Positions 17,513 through 26,059 of a stretch of DNA of 64,000 nt are shown piece after piece. A program made the translations under genes and the position numbers. Every line of letters starts with the position of its first letter. The stretch's first letter is position 1. This stretch comes from Methanosarcinales archaeon Met12 (GTDB taxonomy: Archaea; Halobacteriota; UBA148; JAJOKI01): the NCBI GenBank assembly GCA_002813105.2, contig CP017966.2, positions 558,001 through 622,000 of the forward strand, given 5' to 3'. The notes beneath the pieces are model-generated. The model was not told the DNA's origin, did not search any database, and saw only the letters and a list, made by a program, of their open reading frames with translations.

Positions 17513-18112
17513 TCAGTGCCCCCATACTTTCTTCAATGAATACTTCACGTGAAACTTATCAAACAACTCTCTCACATCTTCAAACTTTTCTGCACTCACC
17601 GATATCGTACCTGGACCGAGTCTGTCAGTTTTCTTTTCCAACAACTTGTTTTTGGAGGTGTACAGTCTCCTCAGCAGCCTCCTTTTATCAGTTTCACTCA
17701 GACCTTCAACAGAATAATTAACCACAACCAAAGGCTTCAGGGACGGGTGGGGTTCCTTGCTTATAATATCTTCTGGCTTCCCCCAGACAACGATGCCTTC
17801 CCTGACAACATTCCACAAGAAATCTGATTCAATCTCTCTCAATTCTCTCAGGTTCACAAAAACAAAAGAGAACGGGAAAGCGAGATCGTGCCTCAATGAA
17901 ACATCAGATGATATCCCATGTGCGATGCGTGCCTCCTCACCAAGTTCAGGGTCATGATCGCAGTCAAAAAGAAGTAGAAGGTCAATATCACTCTTCTTGG
18001 AGACATCTCCTGTAACTGCAGAACCATAAAGCACTACACCCATAAGGTTCGGAATCTCATCTGCCCTACTAACGAAATCTATAACCGGCAGCTTGAATCT
18101 TTCCTCTATCAT
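17513..18112 (-). CDS. MNT-domain nucleotidyltransferase (TA-type)
   Basis: A protein of about 199 residues from the ATG at 18112, which overlaps the stop of the HEPN gene. The signature is VVLYGSAVTGDVSKKSDIDL (GS then D-x-D), followed by a longer C-terminal region with a basic helix (RRLLRRLYTSKNKLLEKK). Its layout (HEPN first, MNT second) is reversed relative to the other modules in this window. It is probably the regulator of the HEPN partner. The pair sits between intact rmlB and a chimeric rmlB-rmlC relic, as if inserted beside a duplicated rmlB 5' end. Confidence 0.7.
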   Translation of the reverse strand: MIEERFKLPVIDFVSRADEIPNLMGVVLYGSAVTGDVSKKSDIDLLLLFDCDHDPELGEEARIAHGISSDVSLRHDLAFPFSFVFVNLRELREIESDFLWNVVREGIVVWGKPEDIISKEPHPSLKPLVVVNYSVEGLSETDKRRLLRRLYTSKNKLLEKKTDRLGPGTISVSAEKFEDVRELFDKFHVKYSLKKVWGH

Positions 18113-18456
18113 CCCTGTGCCCACTCCTTGATTGTTTCTATGGATTCTATACATTTCTCCACGACATCACCATTACCCTTTGAACCATACCACCTCCCAG
18201 CCCTGAACGTGTTTATGGTTTCAAAAACCTCTGCCACCTTGCGTTCACCCAACCTCCTCAGCTCTCGTGGCAGACCAACATGCGTATCCATGTGCTTACC
18301 GAATTTCTTCTCCATACCAAAGGTAACCCAGTGCAACAAAATCCCAAAGGTCAATTCAACCACGGCAACAACGTGTCTGCCTCCGGGATCTGGTAGCAAC
18401 TCATTCAAGCTGTCCTCAATCTCGCCTGCTTTCTTTCTATGGCCATCTGTATTCAT
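18109..18456 (-). CDS. HEPN-domain protein (MNT partner)
   Basis: A 115-residue helical protein. The C-terminal RAGRWYGSKGNGDVVEKCIE resembles the conserved end of a HEPN subgroup typically encoded beside MNT proteins. It overlaps the MNT gene by 4 nt (ATGA). It lacks the canonical HepT R-x4-H-x-Y motif, so whether it is an RNase is unclear. Family assignment comes mainly from the pairing and the WYGxKGN segment. Confidence 0.6.
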   Translation of the reverse strand: MNTDGHRKKAGEIEDSLNELLPDPGGRHVVAVVELTFGILLHWVTFGMEKKFGKHMDTHVGLPRELRRLGERKVAEVFETINTFRAGRWYGSKGNGDVVEKCIESIETIKEWAQG

Positions 18457-18474
18457 ATACTACCACTACCCCCT

Positions 18475-18831
18475 CTACTTATATGGCGTATAGAACCAAT
18501 CCCAGGGCTTGTTACAACGAGGGTCATCTTGCTTTCCATTTATTACCTTTGGGACTATCGTTTTATCATTCCAGGGCCTTCTTTCTTCATCTGGTTCCTC
18601 ATAATCGTATAATTGGTTCACGAAGTAAACAAGATATGCCCTTTCACCTCCAATAACTTTGTATCCATGCCAGTAATGGCCTGGGATTCTAACAACTTGC
18701 AAATTCTCTAAACGACCAGCATAAGTCAGCTTGTCCAAAACAACGATTTTATCATTCGGATATTTATCTAACATATACCGAACAAAATTGCATCCCATAA
18801 ATCCCGCTCCACCTGTTATTAATATTTTCAT
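18475..18831 (-). pseudogene. rmlB-rmlC chimera (deletion product)
   Basis: A 118-codon open frame. Residues 1-45 match the N-terminus of RmlB ([20 protein letters not shown] ... AGRLENLQ), and the remainder matches the C-terminal third of RmlC ([36 protein letters not shown]). The junction falls at Leu-Gln, present in both parents (ENLQ in RmlB, EKLQ in the RmlC at 20843), so a short-homology deletion joined them in frame. Neither catalytic site is complete. It overlaps the next gene's start by 4 nt and is probably still transcribed. Confidence 0.8.
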
Positions 18832-19607
18832 TTTTTATCTCCTCTATTTGGTTTAACTCTTTTCAGAAAGCCTTTTGGATGAAATGTTAGGAGAAATTTT
18901 TCTATATTACGATCTACTTCAAAGTCATCTCTATTGCGTATAAACTCTTTAACAGCCTCCATTGGACCTTCCCCCCAACCAGGCAGAACAGGATGACCGT
19001 TTATATTTGTATCTTCTACGACCAAATAATTTCCAACAGAAACGAATTTACTATATAATTCCATTTCCTTTAAAACATGTTCTTTCTCATGACACGAGTC
19101 TAATATTACCATTCCTTTTCTTCCCTTAACAATTTCCTCCACTTTATTCACTGTTTTCTCTGAAACAGAATCTCCTGTAATTTTTGTTATTCTTGGGTGA
19201 GTTGGAATATTACAATTCTCAATGTCAATCGTTATTACTTCCCCCCCTACTAAATCACAAATGGATGCTAAAAATAATGCACTGCCCCCTTGAGCGGTCC
19301 CTGTTTCGATAATTACTTTGGGTTTTGTTTCATAAATTATTTCTTGATATACCCAACAATCAAGCGGGTTTTTTACTATCGGAACCCCCAGGTAACGGGT
19401 ACTTTCTGGTGCACTTTCGATGATAGAATAATAATACAATTTATGAAACCCCTTGACATAAAATCGAGAGAGAAGTCTGGTTATATACCTATCAAAGCGT
19501 GTACGTACGGATGCATATTTTTGTGCCTTCTTTATAAATGCTACCAAACCTTCCTCATGGATTATGTCTCTTGATCTCTTAAAATACCATGAAATTGGTC
19601 TTTCCAT
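18828..19607 (-). CDS. cephalosporin-hydroxylase (CmcI)-family methyltransferase-like protein
   Basis: A 259-residue class I methyltransferase fold of the CmcI/rhamnosyl-O-methyltransferase group. [20 protein letters not shown] is the SAM-binding motif; [30 protein letters not shown] and [13 protein letters not shown] carry the metal-binding acidic residues and His of this family. Family members O-methylate sugars such as rhamnose, which agrees with a rhamnose locus, but the substrate is inferred. It begins immediately before the 424-aa methyltransferase gene's end (1 nt gap), and its stop overlaps the chimeric relic. Confidence 0.82.
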   Translation of the reverse strand: MERPISWYFKRSRDIIHEEGLVAFIKKAQKYASVRTRFDRYITRLLSRFYVKGFHKLYYYSIIESAPESTRYLGVPIVKNPLDCWVYQEIIYETKPKVIIETGTAQGGSALFLASICDLVGGEVITIDIENCNIPTHPRITKITGDSVSEKTVNKVEEIVKGRKGMVILDSCHEKEHVLKEMELYSKFVSVGNYLVVEDTNINGHPVLPGWGEGPMEAVKEFIRNRDDFEVDRNIEKFLLTFHPKGFLKRVKPNRGDKK

Positions 19608-19608
19608 T

Positions 19609-20859
19609 TCAGATCACCTTAGGTTCAGGAATTGGTAAAATAAATTTCCCGCCATTTTGTCTATATTTCCTCTCCTTTTGTAAAATCTCATTAGCATAAT
19701 TCCAAGCCAAGAGGAGAGAGTAATCGGGTGGGTCTTCATGGAACTCCTCCTCAGGAAATACAGGAATGTGCATACCTGGAGTGTAGCATCCCTGCTTGAA
19801 AGGAGTGGTATCGCTAATATAATCTAAAATATCTGTGCCGATCTTACAGTAGTTTAGTAAGGTATTTCCCTTAGCCGTAGCCCCATAGCCTGTTATCCTT
19901 ACTCCTTCATTTTTCAGTGCTTTTAAAAGCTTTACTAACTTTTCTTTTAGTGAATACACCTCTTCGCCAAATTTTGTGTAAGTCTTAAGAGAATCAAGTT
20001 TAGCTTCCTGTTCTATCAATAGTAGAGCGGTAACACGTTGGGATTGCTGCTTCGCTGCTTTTTGCACAAAGACACGAATTGAACCCCCGTGAACAGGAAC
20101 AACCTCCATGTTAAACTTTCGGAATAAGTAAATCAAAGGATAAACAGCAAAATACGAAAGATGCTCATGGTATATAGTATCAAATTCCAAATTATTTAAT
20201 AAATTTAAGAGATAAGGGACTTCGATAACGAAAGTACCGTTATCTGCTAATAAGTACTTTATGCCGCGTACAAATCCCTCTAAATCGTCAGTGTGGGCGA
20301 AAACGTTGGTCGCCAGAATAACGTCTGCATTGCCATGTTCTTCATGAATCTTTACAGCGCACTTCTCGCTGAAAAATTCGTTCACAGTCCGAAATCCTTT
20401 TGCCTCTGCTAACCGTGCGATATTCGAAGCTGGCTCGATGCCTAATGTTTGTAAACCTAATTTTGAAAAACACTGAAGTAACGTCCCATCATTGCTCCCA
20501 ATGTCTACTATTAAGCCATCTTCACTAATTTTGAAATTCTGAATTACATCTTCTACAAGGCCCGTAAAATGGGCTTGCATGGGCTTTGAAGCACCAGTTA
20601 CATACGCGTACTCCTTAAACAATACTTCAGGGGAAACCACATCCAATAATTGAACAAGATAACAGTTACTACAAAAGTACACATCAAGCGGATAATATGG
20701 CTCTACTGCCTCTAGTTGATTTTCTCTCAAAAAACTATTAGCTAATGGAGTTGGGCCAAGCGAGAGGAATTTATGTAACTTTTCACTTCCACAGACTCTG
20801 CATGTTGTCCTGTGTGTGAAATTGTCTTTTGCTATCTCTATTTTATTTATTCCAGTCAT
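19609..20859 (-). CDS. zinc-binding SAM-dependent sugar C-methyltransferase
   Basis: About 416 residues in three parts: an N-terminal Cys-rich zinc domain (TTCRVCGSEKLHKFLSLGP, then YFCSNCYLVQL), a central SAM domain (GLIVDIGSNDGTLLQCFSKL, ILATNVFAHTDDLEGFVRGI, TIYHEHLSYFAVYP), and a C-terminal domain (RITGYGATAKGNTLLNYCKI). This is the architecture of TylC3/NovU-type deoxysugar C-3 or C-5 methyltransferases acting on dTDP-4-keto sugars. The first ATG at 20883 would overlap rmlC more deeply; I chose the ATG at 20859. It supports a branched-chain deoxysugar in the glycan. Confidence 0.85.
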   Translation of the reverse strand: MTGINKIEIAKDNFTHRTTCRVCGSEKLHKFLSLGPTPLANSFLRENQLEAVEPYYPLDVYFCSNCYLVQLLDVVSPEVLFKEYAYVTGASKPMQAHFTGLVEDVIQNFKISEDGLIVDIGSNDGTLLQCFSKLGLQTLGIEPASNIARLAEAKGFRTVNEFFSEKCAVKIHEEHGNADVILATNVFAHTDDLEGFVRGIKYLLADNGTFVIEVPYLLNLLNNLEFDTIYHEHLSYFAVYPLIYLFRKFNMEVVPVHGGSIRVFVQKAAKQQSQRVTALLLIEQEAKLDSLKTYTKFGEEVYSLKEKLVKLLKALKNEGVRITGYGATAKGNTLLNYCKIGTDILDYISDTTPFKQGCYTPGMHIPVFPEEEFHEDPPDYSLLLAWNYANEILQKERKYRQNGGKFILPIPEPKVI

Positions 20860-21322
20860 ATCGCTCGCCTGTTTTTGAATCAATTATCGAAGGATCATTC
20901 CATGCTTTTCTCTCTTCATTGGGTTCTTCGTAGTCGTAAAGCTTTGTTACATTATAAAGAACCAATGAAGGCTCATTACCTATGCATTTTGTACCATGCC
21001 AGTAAAATCCAGGAATCCTGACAATTTGAAGCTTTTCACTATTTAGAATAATCTCATCTAATTGCCCTTTTGTTTTAGAATTCTTTCTATCGTCGTACGC
21101 ACAAACCATAAGAGATCCTTTCACAGCACAGATATAGTCAACTTGACCTCTTGAATGGCGATGCCATGCCCTAATTACTCCAGGACAACTCATTGAAAGA
21201 TTTACTTGTACGATATTATCGTCTTCAACAAAATCCTTCCAATCGAGTCTGAGAAGTTCGGCAAAAAAGCCTCTTTCATCTATATTTTTCTTTATATCAT
21301 AAACTCTTACTCCGGGTAACAT
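20843..21322 (-). CDS. rmlC: dTDP-4-dehydrorhamnose 3,5-epimerase family protein
   Basis: A 159-residue cupin-fold epimerase. Segments of the family are KNIDERGFFAELLRLDW, VIRAWHRHSRGQVDYICAVK (with the catalytic His region), and IVRIPGFYWHGTKCIGNEPS followed by LYDYEEPNEERKAWNDPSI. It corresponds to the R-W-H-R-H variant rather than the textbook RmlC and is somewhat shorter than the usual 180 residues, so it could act on a related keto-sugar. Its start overlaps the frameshifted methyltransferase ORF by 16 nt, and its 3' end overlaps the C-methyltransferase gene. Confidence 0.82.
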   Translation of the reverse strand: MLPGVRVYDIKKNIDERGFFAELLRLDWKDFVEDDNIVQVNLSMSCPGVIRAWHRHSRGQVDYICAVKGSLMVCAYDDRKNSKTKGQLDEIILNSEKLQIVRIPGFYWHGTKCIGNEPSLVLYNVTKLYDYEEPNEERKAWNDPSIIDSKTGERYDWNK

Positions 21323-22385
21323 GAGTTCTCCTCCTTTTTATATAATGCTTCAAAAAATCTTGTTTGAATAGGATGTTCTCTGAAAAATATTAATTTCCAA
21401 TTAGAAGGAATCGGATAATCTTTGTAAGAAATTGTTAGATTATCATGAGGATTTGTCCAATTCAGCCACTGCTTTGTAAAAAAGTATCCGTTGAAATAGT
21501 CGTTGATAAGATGAAAGTAATGCTTTATTGTCTCTAATGTCATTTCGTGCAGTGAACTAATATTTATACAAAGATTAAATTGGCGCTTGGGCAAAAGCTC
21601 CATTTGATTCGGGGTAAAGAAACATATATCCGCATTTTCATATTCTGATTTAATTTCTGAATATTTCTGGAAATCCCTGAATTTAAATATTTTGAGTTCA
21701 GGGAAAACTGCGCTTAAATATCTTTGACATACATATAGAGCTGGTGGAATGTCAAAGAGAACATACTTACATTTTATGGCTTTCAAAAACACGAATGCAC
21801 ACCTCCCATACCCCCCCCAAGTTCGGATATTGTTAAATTCTCCTTTTCATCAGAGGGTACATGATTCATAATACTATAATATTCCAAAATTGAATTGCAT
21901 AAATCCTGCGAAATTAATTTTCCTTTGTAAGATATTCTTAGTGGATTTCCTTCTATCGGTTCTTCGAGTTTTTCTAATAAATTTTCTTTATCAATCGTTC
22001 CTGTATATTCCCACAACATGGAAACAAACAATTTATAGAAGAACTGTTGGATCGGGTTAAGCTTAAATTTATGTTCAAAACATTCAAGGTATTTGTCTCC
22101 TTCAAATCTTGACGTAAATACTCCTAATTTTGGATTTTTCAGCCATTTCAAAAATAGACTTATAAATTGATCATTTATGGGACTCGTAACTAAAAAATTA
22201 AAATAATTCTGGTTAACAGTTCTTTTGAAATTTTGATAGCCTGATGTTTGTAGTTGTTGAAGGTTGATTTTATTTAATTTCTCCCAAAACAAAGAAGGAT
22301 GATAAATAACCTCAGATTTTTTAATAACTTCAATCATGCTATTCAACGTTTTTATTCCTTCTTCTTCGCTTATTGATTGATTCAT
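21307..22385 (-). pseudogene. sugar O-methyltransferase split at a poly-G tract
   Basis: Two overlapping frames make one protein of about 358 residues. The upstream part (MNQSISEEEG onward) runs to TISELGG, then breaks in a run of eight G (minus strand; C8 at about 21811-21818). With one more G the reading would be ELGGGYGRCAFVFLKAIKCK, an ordinary SAM motif that joins the downstream part (LFDIPPALYVCQRYL, CINISSLHEMTLETIKHYF). The overall sequence resembles putative sugar O-methyltransferases. The G run makes this either a phase-variable switch, a recent inactivation or a sequencing error. Confidence 0.72.
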
Positions 22386-22387
22386 AA

Positions 22388-23284
22388 TTATTTGACGCCT
22401 CCTGTTCTTTCTCTCAAATAATCCTTTAAAGCATCTTCCCAACTTCTCATCTCAAGCCCATATTTTTTTAGTTTTGTACTTTCAAGTGCTGAGAACTTCG
22501 GTCTCCTCGCTTTTCTATTAAGCTCATCAGGCTTTATCGGAAAAAGCTTTGCATTGTGGGGCTCTGCCCCACGACCCCGCAAGCCCTGTAAGGGCTTAAT
22601 ATCCAAAAATTCAAAAATTTTCTTTGCAAAATCAAACCAACTGCAATATCCTTGATTAGTAACGTGATAGATGCCATAAGGGAGTTCCTTTTCAATTATA
22701 TTTTTTATCATTTTAGCAATGTCTTTTGTATAAGTTGGGGACATTACCACATCGTCTACCACTTTAATTATTTCATTATTATTCGCCTTCTTAATCATCC
22801 ATTCAACGAAATTTCCACCCTTCCCTCTTGCACCCTTTGTTCCATAGAGACTTGCAGATCGGATAACATAGGGTCTACTGCAATAGTTTCTTGTAAATAT
22901 TTCCCCTGCATATTTGCTCAACCCGTAGGTATTAATCGGGTTTGGATCATCATCTTCATTATAAGGCTCTTCTTTCTCACCATCGAATACAAAATCCGTG
23001 CTTATATAGACATTTTTTAGATGTTCTTCATTGCATACTATAGCTACATTCCTTGCTCCAATCGCATTTATCATAAAAGCCTCATCTGGATGGTCTTCGC
23101 TGTCATCCACCTTTACATACGCTGCACAATTTATCACAGTATCAGCATCTTTTAAGGCTTTTCTGCAGCTATTAATATCTTTTACTTCTATCTCATCGTG
23201 TGAGAGAGGTAAAGCTTCCTTTCCAAATACATTAGAGATATCACTTCCAAGCTGACCAGTTGACCCAATAATAGCCACTTTCAC
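22388..23284 (-). CDS. rmlD: dTDP-4-dehydrorhamnose reductase
   Basis: A 298-residue SDR enzyme that makes dTDP-L-rhamnose. It has GSTGQLGSDISNVF for NAD(P)H, the VYISTDFVFDGEKEEPYNED loop, the catalytic Tyr-Lys in TYGLSKYAGEIF, and the C-terminal NRKARRPKFSALEST. Between residues of the substrate domain there is an odd in-frame insert, PLQGLRGRGAEPHN, encoded by a GC-rich double hairpin (22556-22597) that neighbouring family members would not have. It starts 44 nt downstream of rmlA and ends 2 nt before the split O-methyltransferase, so they form an operon. Confidence 0.92.
   Translation of the reverse strand: MKVAIIGSTGQLGSDISNVFGKEALPLSHDEIEVKDINSCRKALKDADTVINCAAYVKVDDSEDHPDEAFMINAIGARNVAIVCNEEHLKNVYISTDFVFDGEKEEPYNEDDDPNPINTYGLSKYAGEIFTRNYCSRPYVIRSASLYGTKGARGKGGNFVEWMIKKANNNEIIKVVDDVVMSPTYTKDIAKMIKNIIEKELPYGIYHVTNQGYCSWFDFAKKIFEFLDIKPLQGLRGRGAEPHNAKLFPIKPDELNRKARRPKFSALESTKLKKYGLEMRSWEDALKDYLRERTGGVK
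22556..22597. repeat. double-hairpin palindromic element inside rmlD
   Basis: Two perfect 7-bp hairpins lie in tandem: GTGGGGC-TCT-GCCCCAC (22556-22572) and AAGCCCT-GTA-AGGGCTT (22581-22597), separated by GACCCCGC. Total 42 nt, which is 14 codons, so the rmlD frame is kept. The element is GC-rich in an AT-rich gene, as expected for an inserted palindromic unit. Confidence 0.65.
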
Positions 23285-23327
23285 CTTCTATCACAACTTT
23301 TGCTTTATATTATTTTTAACTTCCTTA

Positions 23328-24389
23328 TTATAGTTCCACTTGAGAACTATCTCCGATAATAAATCTATAGCCTTTCGGCATTTTTTCCTTATCGCATATC
23401 TTGACGTTCTTTCCTATTATGCTGTCGATGATTTTTTTATTGCAATTTATCTTTGTACCGCTCATCACGATAGAAGATTCAATCTCTCCGTTTATTATCT
23501 CACAAGAATTTCCAATGCTTGTGTAGGGGCCTATGTACGTGTTTGGTCCTATCATACAATTTGCTCCAATTACTACAGGTCCTTTAATTACTGATTTTTT
23601 TATTATTGTGCCCTCTTCAATAGCAACTCTCCCGCTTATTTTCGCGCCATCTTCCAGAATTCCTTCGTTGTAAGGTTTTAACTCATCCAAAACAAGATGA
23701 TTTGCCTCTAATATGTCCTCTGGTCTTCCTGTATCCTTCCACCAACCGCTTACTATATCAGAATCAACTTTTAAGTTATTATCAATCAAGTACTGTATGG
23801 CATCCGTTATCTCAAGCTCATTTCTCCAAGAAGGCTTTATATTTTTAACTGCTTTAAATATCGAAGGTCTGAACACGTATATCCCAACTAAAATAAGATT
23901 GGAAGGTGGTTTCTTGGGCTTTTCTATTAGCCTTTTAATGGAGCCATCTTCATTGAGCTCTGCACATCCAAACAGGCTTGGATTCTCATGGGTGGTTAAA
24001 AGTATGCTGGCATCCATATCGCCTTCTTTAAAGCGTTTAACATATTTCATTATTCCGCCTTTTAGTATGTTATCGCCCAAGTACACAACGAATGGCTCAT
24101 CGCCTATAAAATCCTCAGAGATTTTTACTGCATGTGCAATACCTAATGGTGCTTCTTGCTCTATGAAAGATATCTCTGCATCAAAATAGGCATTATTTAC
24201 TGCTTCCATGACATCCTTTCTATTTGGTCCAACTATGATACCAACGTCTTTTATTCCTGCTTCTATAACGTCTTCTATTGCATAGAACAGAATTGGTTTG
24301 TTTGCAACAGGTATTAATTGCTTTTGCTGCGAATATGTGATTGGACGGAGTTTAGTTCCATGTCCGCCCGATAAGATTAAGCCTTTCAT
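23328..24389 (-). CDS. rmlA: glucose-1-phosphate thymidylyltransferase (long, hexapeptide-repeat form)
   Basis: A 353-residue nucleotidyltransferase that makes dTDP-glucose. The N-terminal domain has LILSGGHGTKLRPITYSQQK, the substrate loop QLIPVANKPILFYAIEDV and PFVVYLGDNILKGG with the metal Asp. From about residue 245 there is a left-handed beta-helix of hexapeptide repeats (ISGRVAIEEGTIIKKSVIKG, IGANCMIGPNTYIGPYTSIG). This archaeal long form differs from the 290-residue bacterial RmlA. It heads the operon rmlA-rmlD-methyltransferase-rmlC. Confidence 0.9.
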   Translation of the reverse strand: MKGLILSGGHGTKLRPITYSQQKQLIPVANKPILFYAIEDVIEAGIKDVGIIVGPNRKDVMEAVNNAYFDAEISFIEQEAPLGIAHAVKISEDFIGDEPFVVYLGDNILKGGIMKYVKRFKEGDMDASILLTTHENPSLFGCAELNEDGSIKRLIEKPKKPPSNLILVGIYVFRPSIFKAVKNIKPSWRNELEITDAIQYLIDNNLKVDSDIVSGWWKDTGRPEDILEANHLVLDELKPYNEGILEDGAKISGRVAIEEGTIIKKSVIKGPVVIGANCMIGPNTYIGPYTSIGNSCEIINGEIESSIVMSGTKINCNKKIIDSIIGKNVKICDKEKMPKGYRFIIGDSSQVEL

Positions 24390-24467
24390 ATTAAGTTCCT
24401 CATCTTTTTAACCCTTTCGTTAATATTTAAATTCATCGACTTTTTAAGTTTATTTATTGCCTCAAAA

Positions 24468-26030
24468 CTACAAAAATCTTCCAATCACATTCCTGATCCA
24501 TTCTGATTTTACTCCTGACTTCGCTTCTATCGCCTTCATTATCACAACATCCTCTTTTTCGAATGTTCTCATGATTAAAAGTAGAATGAAATATATGCCC
24601 ATATACAGCAAGAACATAAGAACTAAAACGGTTATGGGGATGCTCTCAAAAAATGCTCTTGTCAGTGCATAAACAAACACGGCCGAAATTATAGCGGCAA
24701 AAAATATCTTCGCATAATTCAATCTCATCGGTTGGATACCAGTAATTGCACGAACCATGATAAAAGCAAGCGCACTCACTACTAAAAGTGAAAACCCAGT
24801 TGCGATAGCTGCACCGTTTATTCCGTAGATAGGAATCAACAAGAAATTTAATATAACGTTGAGAACAGCACCAACACTTGTGTTGATCATTATTAGTTTC
24901 GTTCTTCCTATCACTGAAATAAGCTGGTTTGTAGGACCAAAAATAGATATGATCAAGTTTCCTACACTTAGAATACTCAGTACCATCGCTCCTGCCATAA
25001 ATTCAGCACCATATAAAATATATAAGACCTGTTTTGAAAAAAGCATCATCAAAAGAACCAGCGGAAGTACGCTCATAAGGCTCCATTTTGTGACAGCATA
25101 ATTTGTATTTTCTAAATTTCTTCTCTCTCCTCGTGAATAGAACTCTGTAATAACAGGAAAGTAAATGGCTCCAAGTGAGCTGGGTACAATCATTAATAGG
25201 GCAGCTGTTGATAACGAAGCCCTGTATATTCCAACATCTGCTGCCGTGAGAAAATAACCAATCATTAGCGTATCAATCCAGCCCATCACCAGTCCAAGAA
25301 TTCCAGCGAACATCAATGGCCAGGAAAAAGAGAATAGCTCCCTTTTCATTGAAATCGAGCTTATTTTTTTACTAAATACTGGAAAAATCTTGTTTAAGTA
25401 GTATAGGGCGACGAAGGGTGTTGCAATAATCGCAAAAGTATAGGCAAATACAGCTCCATATACGCCATATCCAAGAAGCAACAAAATTATGAGCAAAATG
25501 AGCCTGACACCGTTCTGGAATACATCTCTGACATACACCACATACTTCATTTCCTGAAATCCACCGATAGCATGAACAAAAATAGAAAATAAACTATAAA
25601 AGGGAACGGTTAACGAAAATATTTTTAATATCGGCGTCAGGTTCGGTTCATTGAATGCCCTAACAGCAATTAAATCTGCAAATAAAAACAAGAGTATTCC
25701 AGCGATTATCCCCAACGGCAAAACAATTCCCATCGCTGATACGATCACACCTTTGACACGGCCTGGGTCATTCTTTCCATTATACAAAGCAACAAATCTC
25801 ACAACACCCCCAGGTATTCCAACCAACACAATAGTGGACGCAATTATTGCAACAGTAGATGCCAGTGATATCAAGCCAAAATCAGCTGGTCCCAAGAGTC
25901 TGGCAACGGTCATCATGCCAAGATAAGCAAAGAACAGACCAATGCCTGTGCCGATGAAGACGGTACCTGCCCCTTTAGCAATTTTCCTCAGATATCCATC
26001 TAGATATGAAATTTCTGTGCTCGATGTCAT
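24468..26030 (-). CDS. polysaccharide flippase (Wzx/MATE-like, MVF superfamily)
   Basis: A 520-residue integral membrane protein with about 14 hydrophobic helices. The N-terminal segment GAGTVFIGTGIGLFFAYLGM followed by RLLGPADFGLISLASTVAII is characteristic of the polysaccharide biosynthesis exporter group. It probably flips lipid-linked oligosaccharide across the membrane to the outside. It lies between the membrane glycosyltransferase (26060) and rmlA, all on the minus strand. No soluble domain is added. Confidence 0.88.
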   Translation of the reverse strand: MTSSTEISYLDGYLRKIAKGAGTVFIGTGIGLFFAYLGMMTVARLLGPADFGLISLASTVAIIASTIVLVGIPGGVVRFVALYNGKNDPGRVKGVIVSAMGIVLPLGIIAGILLFLFADLIAVRAFNEPNLTPILKIFSLTVPFYSLFSIFVHAIGGFQEMKYVVYVRDVFQNGVRLILLIILLLLGYGVYGAVFAYTFAIIATPFVALYYLNKIFPVFSKKISSISMKRELFSFSWPLMFAGILGLVMGWIDTLMIGYFLTAADVGIYRASLSTAALLMIVPSSLGAIYFPVITEFYSRGERRNLENTNYAVTKWSLMSVLPLVLLMMLFSKQVLYILYGAEFMAGAMVLSILSVGNLIISIFGPTNQLISVIGRTKLIMINTSVGAVLNVILNFLLIPIYGINGAAIATGFSLLVVSALAFIMVRAITGIQPMRLNYAKIFFAAIISAVFVYALTRAFFESIPITVLVLMFLLYMGIYFILLLIMRTFEKEDVVIMKAIEAKSGVKSEWIRNVIGRFL

Positions 26031-26059
26031 TTAGATTACCCTATTTAACATATTCTAAG

